Below, piece by piece: positions 8,921 through 17,301 of a DNA stretch of 54,811 bases. Source of the DNA: Mesorhizobium sp. B2-7-1 (GTDB lineage: Bacteria > Pseudomonadota > Alphaproteobacteria > Rhizobiales > Rhizobiaceae); the NCBI RefSeq assembly GCF_006440735.1, contig NZ_VFUA01000034.1, forward strand, positions 1 through 54,811, given 5' to 3'. Both the position numbers and the translations under genes were made by a program. How positions within the stretch are numbered: the stretch's first letter is position 1; each line of letters begins with the position of its first letter. Under the pieces are notes generated by a model. It saw nothing but the letters and a program-made list of their open reading frames with translations. It was not told where the DNA came from and searched no databases.

Positions 8921-9888
8921 GCACGGCACGCCAGAAAGCCGTCTTCGATGATGTCCTTGCGCAGGTTACGGCCAATGAACACCAGACGGCTGACGCGCTC
9001 TTCGTCTTCCTTCCAAGGCCGCTGATGATCGCCCTCCAGCAGCATGTGGACAGCTTGCACGACGAAGCGGTCATTGTCTTCCTTGAATGCGAGGATGCCC
9101 TTCATGCGCAGAATGTCCATTCCGAAGTGCTGCGTGATCATCCCGATCCATGGCATGAACTTTTGAGAGTCGAGCGGGTCCTTCGTCACCAACGAAAAAC
9201 TCGTCACGTGATCGTCGTGTTCGTGCTCGTGAAACACGTCGAGAAAATCCGGCTCAACCTCGAGAATCCGATCGAGGTCAAAGGCGTTCCGCTCTAGAAT
9301 CTTTTCGAGATCGATACCGCAGCGCTCCGTGCCATGGATCGCTGCGGTGGGGTTGATGCGGCGGATGCGCTCCTCAACCTGTTTCTGCTCTTCGGCTGAA
9401 ACGAGGTCGGTCTTGTTAAGGAGAACGATATCGGCGAAGGCGAGCTGTTCCTGAGCCTCATGCGCTTTGTCTAGCTCGCCTAGGAGGTGTTTGGCATCGA
9501 CAACGGTGATGATGGCGTCCAGCCTGGTCTTTGTGCGCACATCCTCATCGACGAAGAACGTCTGCGCGACCGGCGCGGGATCGGCGAGGCCGGTGGTTTC
9601 CACGAGGATCGCGTCGAACCGGTCGCGTCTGCGCATCAGACCTTCGATGATGCGGATCAGATCGCCACGAACCGTGCAGCAGATACATCCGTTGTTCATC
9701 TCGAAGACCTCCTCGTCGGCATCGACGATCAGATCGTTGTCTATGCCGACTTCGCCGAATTCATTGACGATCACGGCGTACTTCTTGCCATGCTTCTCGG
9801 TCAGGATGCGGTTGAGCAGCGTGGTTTTCCCGGATCCAAGATAACCGGTAAGCACGGTTACTGGAGTGCGCTCGGCAGGCATTGACAT
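8917..9888 (-). CDS. COG0523 (CobW/ZigA-type) GTPase, metallochaperone-like
   Basis: 323 aa G3E GTPase. Walker A GYLGSGKTT is at residues 15-23, the metal-binding CICC motif (CxCC) at 68-71, the Walker B-like VETTGLADP near 96-104 and the base-specificity motif NKTD at 158-161. A His/Asp-rich patch (HEHEHDDH) near 220 is typical of zinc-linked members. The CobW C-terminal domain ends the protein. ATG 9888 has an AAGGAAAG Shine-Dalgarno. It sits 55 bp after zur on the same strand, which points to zinc-starvation duty rather than cobalamin synthesis. Zinc transfer to client enzymes is known for ZagA/ZNG1-type relatives and is inferred here. Confidence 0.9.
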   Translation of the reverse strand: MSMPAERTPVTVLTGYLGSGKTTLLNRILTEKHGKKYAVIVNEFGEVGIDNDLIVDADEEVFEMNNGCICCTVRGDLIRIIEGLMRRRDRFDAILVETTGLADPAPVAQTFFVDEDVRTKTRLDAIITVVDAKHLLGELDKAHEAQEQLAFADIVLLNKTDLVSAEEQKQVEERIRRINPTAAIHGTERCGIDLEKILERNAFDLDRILEVEPDFLDVFHEHEHDDHVTSFSLVTKDPLDSQKFMPWIGMITQHFGMDILRMKGILAFKEDNDRFVVQAVHMLLEGDHQRPWKEDEERVSRLVFIGRNLRKDIIEDGFLACRA

Positions 9889-9943
9889 CAATCTTTCCTT
9901 CCAAATGATGATCTGGATTCTCAGAGAATTTGGAATCTGCCGT

Positions 9944-10390
9944 TCAAAGGGTTGCGTTCGCTTCGAAAAGGCAGTCAGCGCATAGCCCGCTAAGTTCGAG
10001 GCTCACAGCCGAAATTTTAAAACTCTGGCGCCGCGCCCCTTCGGCAAGCCGGCGATCGATGATGTCGTCGCAGAACTCCGTGACCCGGCCGCATCGTTCG
10101 CAAATCGCCAGAATTGCTGTCCCCCGACCATGGGCATGCGGGCCGGCGCATAGCACGAACGCATTCAGGCTCTCGATTTTGTGGACGGTACCATCCTGGA
10201 TGAGTTTCTTGACCGCCCGATAGACCTGCACTGGCGACCGGATGCCTTGCGGCCTGATTTCATCGAGGATGTCATACGCGCTGACCGGCTTCCGGGCATG
10301 GGAGATGACCTCCAACACCAGCTTTTGGTTCCTCGTTAGCTCGGGTATCTGCCCCACCGTCGCGGTTTGCCCATATGATCGACGAAGCAT
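9944..10390 (-). CDS. zur: Fur-family zinc uptake regulator Zur
   Basis: 148 aa Fur-superfamily repressor. The N-terminal winged helix (about 15-75) includes ISHARKPVSAYDILDEIR, and the second half carries the structural zinc site CERCGRV and CADC. Alphaproteobacterial Zur proteins have this Cys-pair arrangement, and genes of the zinc regulon surround it on both sides. Two GTWATnnnATAAC palindromes lie in the divergent gap just upstream (10405-10417, 10441-10453), predicting autorepression. The ATG at 10390 gives the full HTH domain. Fur or Mur is the alternative, but context strongly favours Zur. Confidence 0.88.
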   Translation of the reverse strand: MLRRSYGQTATVGQIPELTRNQKLVLEVISHARKPVSAYDILDEIRPQGIRSPVQVYRAVKKLIQDGTVHKIESLNAFVLCAGPHAHGRGTAILAICERCGRVTEFCDDIIDRRLAEGARRQSFKISAVSLELSGLCADCLFEANATL

Positions 10391-10404
10391 AGCGGGTCAC
10401 ATTC

Positions 10405-10417
10405 GTTATGAGATAAC
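10405..10417. promoter_or_regulatory. Predicted Zur box 1
   Basis: GTTATGAGATAAC is a perfect 5-3-5 inverted repeat, 14 bp upstream of the zur ATG, in the zur/COG0523 divergent promoter. It resembles the core of alphaproteobacterial Zur boxes (GTTATnnnATAAC). Confidence 0.75.
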
Positions 10418-10440
10418 GTAACGATTCTTTGTTGACGTAC

Positions 10441-10453
10441 GTAATAACATAAC
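10441..10453. promoter_or_regulatory. Predicted Zur box 2
   Basis: GTAATAACATAAC (with flanking AC and GT extending the symmetry to 10439-10455) matches box 1 with one arm mismatch. It lies 63 bp upstream of the second COG0523 ATG, 36 bp from box 1. Confidence 0.7.
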
Positions 10454-10516
10454 GTATCCGTCCGTCAACCTCAACGTTCCGGAATGCTCTCGTCAAGCCA
10501 AGCCTGGAGAAACGTC

Positions 10517-11731
10517 ATGCCGATCGCAGCACGGCGAAGATTACCTGTCACGGTCCTTTCCGGCTTCCTCGGAGCCGGAAAGACCACGCTTCTCAATCAC
10601 ATTCTCAACAATCGGGAAGGGCGGCGCGTCGCTGTCATCGTCAACGATATGAGCGAGGTCAACATCGATGCCGCTCTCGTTCGCGATGGTGGAAACCTGT
10701 CGCGGGCCAACGAGCAACTGGTGGAAATGACCAATGGCTGCATTTGCTGCACGCTGCGCGATGACCTCCTCAAGGAAGTGCGCGCGCTTGCCGAACAGGA
10801 CCGTTTCGACAACCTCTTGATCGAATCGACAGGCATCTCCGAGCCTCTTCCCGTTGCCTCCACCTTCGAGTTCCGCGACGAGGAAGGAGGGAGCCTTTCG
10901 GACGTTGCGCGCCTCGATGCGATGGTAACCGTGGTCGACGCGGCCAATTTGCTCAAGGACTATGGGTCGAGCTATTTCCTCAGGGATCGCGGAGAGTCGC
11001 TTGGCGATACCGACAATCGGGCACTCGTCGACCTTCTCGTCGACCAGATCGAATTCGCCGACGTCATCGTGCTGAACAAGATCTCGACGGCGAGCAGGTC
11101 GGACCTTGATTCCGCCCGGAAGATCCTGCGTGCGCTCAATCCGGACGCGCGCATCGTCGAGACCGACTTTGGTGCGGCGCCGCTTGGCTCCATTCTCGAT
11201 ACCGGTCTCTTTGATTTCGAAAAGGCGCAGGAGCATCCGCTTTGGTTCAAGGAATTGAATAATTTCAAGGACCACGTTCCGGAAACTGAAGAATACGGCG
11301 TCCGCTCGTTTGTCTATCGGGCACGCCGACCCTTCGTCCCTGCACGCTTCAAGGCTTTCATAGACCGCGAATGGCCGGGAGTCGTGCGGGCGAAGGGCTT
11401 CTTCTGGCTGGCCACACGACCGCACCATGTCGGAGAGATCAGCCAGGCGGGCGCGCTGGTCCGCACTGAGAAACGGGGCCTTTGGTGGTCGGCTGTTCCG
11501 CAGGGGGAATGGCCCGAGCATGATGAATGGCGCGAGTCCATGCGATCCTATTTCGATCCGATATGGGGTGATCGCCGACAGGAGATCGTAATCATTGGGG
11601 TGCACCCGATGAACGAAATTCGGATACGTGCCGAACTCGATTCGTGTCTTTTGGACACCGATACATTCTTGCCAGACCAGTGGAAAAACCTCCCCGACCC
11701 GTTTCCGCTCTGGGTAAGAGAAGCGGCATGA
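10517..11731 (+). CDS. COG0523 GTPase (ZigA-like), zinc-starvation paralogue
   Basis: 404 aa, longer than the paralogue at 8917-9888. Walker [10 protein letters not shown] is at residues 16-24, CICC at 75-78, the switch [12 protein letters not shown] near 110 and an NK[I/T]x-type guanine motif (LNKIS) near 200. The C-terminal CobW domain carries [15 protein letters not shown] and ends [17 protein letters not shown], typical of ZigA/YciC-type long members. I use ATG 10517, which has GGAGAAA upstream, rather than the in-frame TTG at 10484. The zinc boxes upstream and aztABC-like genes downstream indicate zinc-starvation induction. Its TGA overlaps the next start (ATGA). Confidence 0.9.
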   Translation: MPIAARRRLPVTVLSGFLGAGKTTLLNHILNNREGRRVAVIVNDMSEVNIDAALVRDGGNLSRANEQLVEMTNGCICCTLRDDLLKEVRALAEQDRFDNLLIESTGISEPLPVASTFEFRDEEGGSLSDVARLDAMVTVVDAANLLKDYGSSYFLRDRGESLGDTDNRALVDLLVDQIEFADVIVLNKISTASRSDLDSARKILRALNPDARIVETDFGAAPLGSILDTGLFDFEKAQEHPLWFKELNNFKDHVPETEEYGVRSFVYRARRPFVPARFKAFIDREWPGVVRAKGFFWLATRPHHVGEISQAGALVRTEKRGLWWSAVPQGEWPEHDEWRESMRSYFDPIWGDRRQEIVIIGVHPMNEIRIRAELDSCLLDTDTFLPDQWKNLPDPFPLWVREAA

Positions 11732-11871
11732 GCCAGGCACCCTCGCAAAAGCGGCGCGGCCTGTTGGTCCGATCGTTTCTCGTCTGGTCAGTCCTCGAGC
11801 GTTTGGGGGTCGTATGCGTTATTGTAATAGCGCTTTGGCTGATGGTTGCGTGGGCGGTTTCGCTGCCGTGA
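11728..11871 (+). CDS. 47-residue membrane protein in zinc operon
   Basis: A basic N-terminus ([15 protein letters not shown]) leads into one transmembrane helix (about residues 25-45, [18 protein letters not shown]). The ATG at 11728 overlaps the GTPase stop, and its own stop overlaps the GTG of the next gene, so it is translationally chained between two zinc genes. No family is recognised. A small regulatory or assembly subunit for the ABC transporter would fit, but this is inference. Confidence 0.65.
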   Translation: MSQAPSQKRRGLLVRSFLVWSVLERLGVVCVIVIALWLMVAWAVSLP

Positions 11872-12623
11872 CCGATTCCCCCATCCGTCTTTCGGACGTT
11901 ACGGTTGCCTATGACCGGCATCCCGCGGTCCATCACCTTTCCGGTTGGTTCGCGCCTGGAAGCATGACGGCGATCACGGGGCCGAACGGCGCCGGCAAGT
12001 CTACGCTGGTCAAGGCGCTCATGAGGCAGCTTCCCATCGCCGAAGGTCATATCGATCTCGGCGGCCTCGGGTTGCGTGACCTTGGCTATCTTCCACAGGC
12101 CGCCGAGATCGACCGAAGCTTTCCTCTCACCGTTGCGGATACGGTCATGCTCGGCGCCTGGCATCAGACAGGTGCCTTTCGCGGTATCACCGCGGGCATC
12201 GCAATGAAGGCCCGCAAGGCTCTTTCAGCGGTTGGACTCGAAGGTTTCGAACGACGGCATATAGGCTCCCTCTCGGCCGGGCAGTTCCAGAGGATTTTGT
12301 TTGCACGCCTGCTGCTCCAGGACGCCAAGGTTTTGCTGCTCGACGAGCCGTTCACGGCCATCGACGCTCGCACGACCCGTGACCTCATGGATGTATTGCT
12401 TCGCTGGCATCGTGATGGCCGAACGATCATCGCCGTCCTGCATGATTTCGAGCAGGTCCGGGCACATTTTCCGCAAACGCTGCTGATTGCGCGCGAGCCA
12501 ATCGGCTGGGGACCGACCGCCTCGGTGATGACGGCGCAGAACCTGCTCAAGGCACGCGCCATGGCGGAAAATTGGGACGAGGCAGCGCAGGTTTGCGCGA
12601 GCCCGCACGAGAACGCAGCATGA
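11868..12623 (+). CDS. aztA: Zinc ABC transporter ATP-binding protein (AztA-like)
   Basis: 251 aa ABC ATPase of the metal-cation family. It has Walker A GPNGAGKST, Q-loop LGYLPQAAEID, signature LSAGQFQR, Walker B LLLDEPFTAID and switch His in AVLHDFEQV. The C-terminal part (WGPTASVMTAQNL, then MAENWDEAAQVC) recalls the AztA subgroup of Paracoccus-type zinc importers. GTG 11868 overlaps the upstream stop (GTGA) and is preferred over the frame's earlier ATG at 11814, which would overlap the small gene heavily. The order ATPase-permease-binding protein matches aztABC. ZnuC is the fallback name. Confidence 0.82.
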   Translation: MTDSPIRLSDVTVAYDRHPAVHHLSGWFAPGSMTAITGPNGAGKSTLVKALMRQLPIAEGHIDLGGLGLRDLGYLPQAAEIDRSFPLTVADTVMLGAWHQTGAFRGITAGIAMKARKALSAVGLEGFERRHIGSLSAGQFQRILFARLLLQDAKVLLLDEPFTAIDARTTRDLMDVLLRWHRDGRTIIAVLHDFEQVRAHFPQTLLIAREPIGWGPTASVMTAQNLLKARAMAENWDEAAQVCASPHENAA

Positions 12624-13489
12624 GCCTGCACGAGTTCCTGATTGCACCGTTCGTGGAATACGGCTTCATGCGCCGCGCGCTTGTCGCCTGCTTTTGCCTC
12701 GGGCTTGGTTCAGGACCAGTCGGCGTGCTTCTGATGCTTCGGCGGATGAGCCTTGTCGGCGATTCGCTCAGCCATGCAGTCCTTCCAGGCGCGGCGATTG
12801 GATTTCTCTTTGCCGGCTTCTCCCTCACGGCCATGGGCGTCGGCGGCTTGATCGCGGGCCTTGCCGTTGCCATCCTTTCCGGCATCGTCAGCCGCACCAC
12901 CTCCCTGCGCGAGGACGCCAGCTTTGCCACCTTCTATCTCACCTCGCTCGCCGCCGGGGTGCTGATTGTCTCGTTGCGTGGCTCCAGCCGCGATCTTCTG
13001 CACGTGCTTTTTGGGACCATTCTGGCGATTGATGCTCCGGCGCTTTATCTGGTCGCAAGCATAGCTTCGCTGACCCTGCTCATCCTTGCGATCGTCTATC
13101 GGCCGCTGATCGTCGAGTGCTTCGATCCAGGATTCTTGCGGGCAGTCGGTGGGCATGGCTCGCTCCACCACCTGAACTTTCTCTTTCTGGTCGTGCTGAA
13201 CCTGGTTGCCGGTTTCCAGGCGCTGGGCACGCTTATGGCTGTCGGTCTGATGATGCTGCCGGCAGCCATCGCCCGCCTTTGGACACACACCGCGCCGGCT
13301 ATGTTTGTGGTCGCCGCCTTGACCGCCGCCGTCGCTGGCTTCGTAGGGCTGATCGCCTCTTTCCATCTCGGCTATGCGTCGGGGCCGTGCATCATCCTGA
13401 CCGCCAGCCTCTTCTATGGCGTTTCGCTGCTCGCCGCCCCGTCGGGAGCCGTGCGGCGTCTATTTCCCCGCCCTCACCTGACGGGCTGA
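12620..13489 (+). CDS. aztB: Zinc ABC transporter permease (AztB-like)
   Basis: 289 aa ABC-3 family permease with about eight hydrophobic helices. SLVGDSLSHAVLPGAAIGF near residues 47-65 is the family motif after the first helices, and LMAVGLMMLPAAIARLWT lies near 230. ATG 12620 overlaps the ATPase stop (ATGA), showing coupling. It forms the membrane channel for divalent zinc delivered by the binding protein encoded 16 bp downstream. Manganese or iron cannot be excluded by sequence alone, but zur and COG0523 context favours zinc. Confidence 0.85.
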   Translation: MSLHEFLIAPFVEYGFMRRALVACFCLGLGSGPVGVLLMLRRMSLVGDSLSHAVLPGAAIGFLFAGFSLTAMGVGGLIAGLAVAILSGIVSRTTSLREDASFATFYLTSLAAGVLIVSLRGSSRDLLHVLFGTILAIDAPALYLVASIASLTLLILAIVYRPLIVECFDPGFLRAVGGHGSLHHLNFLFLVVLNLVAGFQALGTLMAVGLMMLPAAIARLWTHTAPAMFVVAALTAAVAGFVGLIASFHLGYASGPCIILTASLFYGVSLLAAPSGAVRRLFPRPHLTG

Positions 13490-13505
13490 TCAAAGGAGAT
13501 CCATC

Positions 13506-14420
13506 ATGAACAGACTGAGACTCAACACCACGATAGGCCTGGCGGCTTTAGCCGTTCTTGCCATGGCCGCAGGAGCGTCGGCCAAGACGCTACAGGTCGT
13601 GGCGAGCTTCACCGTGCTTGCCGATGTCGTCCATGAAGTCGGCGGAGATAGCGTAGAGGTCAAGACCATCGTTCCTACGGACGGCGACCCGCATGAGTAC
13701 GAACCCACGCCGGACGACGCCAGGAACCTGAAGGCCGCCAATGTCGTCTTTGTCAGCGGCGAAGGGCTCGAAGGCTGGATGGATCGCCTGATCAGCAGTT
13801 CGGGCTATACAGGAACGCCCGTGGTTGCCTCCGAGGGCATCGACAAACGCACAATGGAAGAAGACGGCGCCACGATCACCGACCCGCATGTCTGGAACAG
13901 CCCGCTCAATGTGGTCTTCTGGGTCGACAACATCGAGAAGGCGCTTTCCGCGGCCGATCCAGAAGATGCCATCCATTTCAAAGCGAATGCCGAGCGCTAC
14001 ATCAAAGAACTGCGAGAACTCGACACCTATGCTCACGCCAAGATCGATGCGCTCCCACAAGGGGCTCGCAAGGTGCTGACCAGCCACGACGCCTTCGGGT
14101 ACTTCGGGCGCGAATACGATGTAACCTTCCTGGCGCCGCTTGGGTTCTCAACTGAAGCTGAAGCATCGGCCGGCGACGTCGCGAAGCTGATCGACCAGAT
14201 CAAGAAGGAGAATGTGAAGGCTTACTTCTTCGAGAATTCCAATGATCCGCGGCTTGTCCGGCAGATCGCCAGCGCGACCAACGCACAACCCGGTGGTGAG
14301 CTCTATGTTGAGGCGCTGTCGAAGGCCGAAGGGCCGGCGCCAACATATGCCAAGATGTTCAAGTACAACGTAGACCAACTCGCTAATGCCATGGCGAAGC
14401 AGACGATGGCGCAGCAGTAG
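13506..14420 (+). CDS. aztC: Zinc ABC transporter substrate-binding protein (AztC-like)
   Basis: 304 aa cluster A-I binding protein with a signal peptide (about 1-26, AAGASA-KT). Ligand candidates are His63 (GDPHEYEPTP), His128 (TDPHVWNS) and His194 (TSHDAFGYF); the fourth position, usually Asp in an LYSDAL context, is Glu269 (LYVEAL). The long His-rich loop of classical ZnuA is missing, as in AztC. A strong AAAGGAG Shine-Dalgarno precedes the ATG. It is the last gene of the COG0523-membrane peptide-ABC operon. AztD, the usual chaperone partner in azt operons, is not in the window. A manganese-binding role is the main alternative. Confidence 0.83.
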   Translation: MNRLRLNTTIGLAALAVLAMAAGASAKTLQVVASFTVLADVVHEVGGDSVEVKTIVPTDGDPHEYEPTPDDARNLKAANVVFVSGEGLEGWMDRLISSSGYTGTPVVASEGIDKRTMEEDGATITDPHVWNSPLNVVFWVDNIEKALSAADPEDAIHFKANAERYIKELRELDTYAHAKIDALPQGARKVLTSHDAFGYFGREYDVTFLAPLGFSTEAEASAGDVAKLIDQIKKENVKAYFFENSNDPRLVRQIASATNAQPGGELYVEALSKAEGPAPTYAKMFKYNVDQLANAMAKQTMAQQ

Positions 14421-14820
14421 CACGCATCCTGCGGGACAGGCGGTCAACCCTTGTCCCGCACGGGCCTTGGTTTTGTGCCGAACCTATCGGTCATCCGGGT
14501 CTGTTGCGGATAGTTCGTCCGTCGATCGCAGCAGGTGGCCGGCATGTTCCAACACCAAACGCCTGCTCAATTGTTCAGGATTGCGACAATCAGGGCACCT
14601 GTCGGCCCCAGAACTCCGAACAGCGCCAAAAGAGTGATTATGTTTTGCGATCAGCTTAGCCAGTTTCTCATTTTGCTCCTATCTTGTCGATATGTGGCGC
14701 TGAGAAGCTGGCTGGCGACGGTCGCCCCAACCGATCGCACCGTGAGGGTGATTGAGGCTGCCCCGAGATTCTTGTATCGCGATCAATTTGCAGGCCCATC
14801 CACCCGGTGGGTTCTTCTCG
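14421..14820. other. Spacer between convergent zinc transporter operons
   Basis: About 400 bp separating aztC (plus) from znuB (minus). Apart from the decayed small frame at 14567-14671, I see no gene and no strong terminator hairpin with a T-run. Confidence 0.45.
14567..14671 (-). pseudogene. Decayed ~34-codon membrane peptide gene
   Basis: After an AGGAGC Shine-Dalgarno, ATG 14671 reads MRNWLS, then a TGA at codon 7, then IITLLALFGVLGPTGALIV and a short tail to a stop at 14567. The hydrophobic segment in the same frame as the start suggests a tiny membrane protein broken by one stop. Family unknown; it may be chance. Confidence 0.3.
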
Positions 14821-15645
14821 CTACAACTTCGCAGTGCGAAATCCACCGCGCGACACCATGCCTCCGGCGAAGCCGCTAATCAGGTAGACGGCAGCGCCCA
14901 AAGCGGTGATCCAGAAGCTCGTCGGCCAGTCGGTCAGGAAGGCAAGCGACAGGCTGATCCAGGCGATGGCGACGGCAAGCAGCATCGAGGCGATGATGCC
15001 GGCGAGCACGCCGCGTGTCAGCCTCAGCGCGGTTGCCGCGGGCGCCACCATCAGCGCGAAGACGAGCAGCACGCCAACGATCTGCACCGCTTCCGCCGTG
15101 GCGACGGCGACCAGGATCATGAACAGGGTCGAGACGAGGTTGAGTGGCACGCCCCGTGCTTCGGCGAGTTCCGGCTGCAGGCTGGCGAACAGCAGCGGCC
15201 GGGCGATCGTCACCAGGGCGACGAGGATAACCACTGCCAGCATCGCAAGCACAATGACGGTGCGCAGGCTGATGCCGAGCACATTGCCGAACAGCACATT
15301 CGTCGCCTGCGAGGCGAAGGCGGTGTAGAAATGCAGGAACAGCAGGCCAAGGCCGAGCGACAGCGTCAGCACGATGCCGATGGCAACGTCGCGATGCGCG
15401 CGCTCGCCGAGCAGGCCGATGCCGATGCCGGCGACGACGGTGAAAACGGTCAGGCCGAAGAACGGCGACAGACCGATCAGGCCGGCGCCGGTGGCGCCGG
15501 GAAAGCCGACATGGGCGAGCGCGTGGCCGGCGAAGGTCTGGCCCCTGAGGACGAGGAAATAGCCGACCGTGCCGGCGACGATGCCGACGATCGTGCAGGC
15601 ATAAAAGGCATTGCGCATGAATTCATAGTCAAAGATCGTGGACAT
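14821..15645 (-). CDS. znuB: Metal (zinc) ABC transporter permease
   Basis: 274 aa ABC-3 family permease with about eight helices; GQTFAGHALAHVGFPGATGAG early in the protein is the family motif. ATG 15645 lies 17 bp inside the end of the ATPase gene; the longer upstream frame is antisense-like and rejected. It is the last gene of a znuACB operon read leftward from the boxed promoter at 17349-17361. Only distant similarity to the AztB-like permease is visible, so the two transporters are not a recent duplication. Confidence 0.87.
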   Translation of the reverse strand: MSTIFDYEFMRNAFYACTIVGIVAGTVGYFLVLRGQTFAGHALAHVGFPGATGAGLIGLSPFFGLTVFTVVAGIGIGLLGERAHRDVAIGIVLTLSLGLGLLFLHFYTAFASQATNVLFGNVLGISLRTVIVLAMLAVVILVALVTIARPLLFASLQPELAEARGVPLNLVSTLFMILVAVATAEAVQIVGVLLVFALMVAPAATALRLTRGVLAGIIASMLLAVAIAWISLSLAFLTDWPTSFWITALGAAVYLISGFAGGMVSRGGFRTAKL

Positions 15646-16423
15646 GCGCGCCGCTTTCCAGTTCCACATCGTCGGCCATGACAAAGATGCGCCCGGCGAC
15701 CCGCACCACATTGATTGATGTGCCGTAGAGTTTCGACAGCACCGGCCCGCTGATGACCTCGTCGACGGAGCCGATCGCGGCCTGGCCATTGCCGAGATAA
15801 AGCACAAAATCGACGGCGCGCAGCAGCGGATTGATCTCGTGCGAGCAGAACAGCACAGCAATGCCGAGACGGTCGCCGACCTCGTGCACGAGGTCGATGA
15901 TGGTGCGCTGATGCGCTGCGTCGAGGCTGATCAACGGCTCATCGAGCAGCAGCAGTTGCGGATCGCCGATCAGCGCCTGGGCGATCAGGATGCGCTGGCG
16001 CTCGCCGCCGGAAAGCTCGGCCAGCGGACGCCGAGCGAGGTCGATTGCCCCGACCTCCTCAAGCGCTTTCCAGGCGGCTTCCTTCTCGGCTGCCGACGGG
16101 ACCGGCCAGCCCCAGCGATGCCCGCCGGCTGCGCTGAGTACGAAGTCCAGCCCGCTGATCCCCATATGGGTCAGGGCGCGTCGCGCTTGCGGCATATAAC
16201 CAATCGCGGGATTGCCGCGTTTCGGCGCCCGGCCAAGCACGGAGATGGCCCCTCCGGCCGGCTTGATCAGGCCGAGTATGGCGCGCAGCATCGTCGTCTT
16301 GCCGGCACCGTTGGCGCCCAGAAGGCCGACAAATGCGCCTTGCGGAATCGAAAAGGAGACGTCGGAAAGAACCCGGCGTCCCCCATAGGTAAGCGTGACC
16401 TGCTCGAATGCGACGGCGCTCAT
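15629..16423 (-). CDS. znuC: Metal (zinc) ABC transporter ATP-binding protein
   Basis: 264 aa. Walker A GANGAGKT is at residues 36-43, followed by Q-loop GYMPQARR, signature LSGGERQR, Walker B LLLLDEPLISLD and the His switch FCSHEINPL. It energises import by the znuB-encoded permease. Its ATG overlaps the binding-protein stop by 4 bp and its end overlaps znuB by 17 bp, so the three genes are tightly coupled. The ion cannot be read from this subunit alone. Confidence 0.88.
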   Translation of the reverse strand: MSAVAFEQVTLTYGGRRVLSDVSFSIPQGAFVGLLGANGAGKTTMLRAILGLIKPAGGAISVLGRAPKRGNPAIGYMPQARRALTHMGISGLDFVLSAAGGHRWGWPVPSAAEKEAAWKALEEVGAIDLARRPLAELSGGERQRILIAQALIGDPQLLLLDEPLISLDAAHQRTIIDLVHEVGDRLGIAVLFCSHEINPLLRAVDFVLYLGNGQAAIGSVDEVISGPVLSKLYGTSINVVRVAGRIFVMADDVELESGAHVHDL

Positions 16424-17301
16424 TGGGTGCGGGCTGCGAGCGCCTTCTGGACTGCGTCGATCTGACCGCCGAACCAGGACTGGATCGTCTCGCCGGCCGG
16501 CTCCGTTTCGGTCACGCCAATGACAGTGACCTTGTTCTGCTTGGCAATGTCGAGCAGCCTTGTCGTCGCCTCGTCCGTCACTTGCGAATTGTAGAACAGG
16601 ATCTTGGCCGAACCGTCCTTCAGGCTTTTCTCGAACGCCGCCACCTGGGTCGGACTCGGCTCGGCGTCGTTCATCAGTGCCACCTGGAAGTCGTAGTTCA
16701 GCATTTTGAGACCTAGGGCTTCTGCCATATAACCGAAGACCGGCTCGGTAGCGGTTACCTCGGTGCCGGCATAGGTCTTCTTAACGTCGGCGATCTCCTT
16801 GTCGATCGCATCCAGCGACGACTGGAATTTCTTCAGATTGGCCTCGTAATGCACCGCGTTGGCCGGATCGCGCTTCGACAGGTCGGCGGTGAGCGCCTTG
16901 GCGACCGCCGGCAGCGTCTCCGGGTCGTACCACAGATGCGGATTGTCGCCCGGCTTCTTGCCGATCAGGTCAGCCGCAACGATGGTCGTGCGCTCTGGCT
17001 TGGCCGAGGCCGACAGCAGCTTGTCCATCCAAGGATCGTAATCGGCACCGTTGTAGATGATGATCTTGGCATCGGCGATGGTGCGCGCCGTCGACGGGCT
17101 GGTCTCGAACAGATGCGGATCATCGTCGGGATTGGACAGAATGCTGGTCACCGCGACATGGCTGCCGCCAATCTGGCGGGCGAGATCGCCATAGAAATTC
17201 TCCGCTGCCACGATGTTCATCTTATCTTCAGCCCGGGCAACGGTGCCGGTCAGCAGCGGCGCTGCAACGAGAAGGGCGGCCAGAAAGGGGATGGAACGCA
17301 T
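16420..17301 (-). CDS. znuA: Metal ABC transporter substrate-binding protein, Zur-box controlled
   Basis: 293 aa periplasmic binding protein with a signal peptide (about 1-24, cut near ARA-ED). His63 (DDPHLFETSP) and His122 (DNPHLWYDP) are in place. The third ligand position, His in the SHDAFGY context of relatives, reads TEPVFGY here, with Glu186. There is no His-rich loop. The set resembles a ZnuA-like subgroup annotated as Zn/Mn family. The box at 17349-17361 argues for zinc control, although the altered ligand leaves the metal open. A GAGGAG Shine-Dalgarno precedes the ATG. First gene of znuACB. Confidence 0.85.
   Translation of the reverse strand: MRSIPFLAALLVAAPLLTGTVARAEDKMNIVAAENFYGDLARQIGGSHVAVTSILSNPDDDPHLFETSPSTARTIADAKIIIYNGADYDPWMDKLLSASAKPERTTIVAADLIGKKPGDNPHLWYDPETLPAVAKALTADLSKRDPANAVHYEANLKKFQSSLDAIDKEIADVKKTYAGTEVTATEPVFGYMAEALGLKMLNYDFQVALMNDAEPSPTQVAAFEKSLKDGSAKILFYNSQVTDEATTRLLDIAKQNKVTVIGVTETEPAGETIQSWFGGQIDAVQKALAARTQ

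Noticed and set aside
8917..11731. Cobalamin biosynthesis role for the two CobW-like genes
   Set aside because: No cob genes are present; zur, zinc transporters and zinc boxes point to the zinc branch of the COG0523 family.
14752..15681. 309-residue plus-strand frame rich in Gln, Asp and Gly
   Set aside because: Antisense of the znuB permease gene; composition is an artefact of hydrophobic codons read in reverse.
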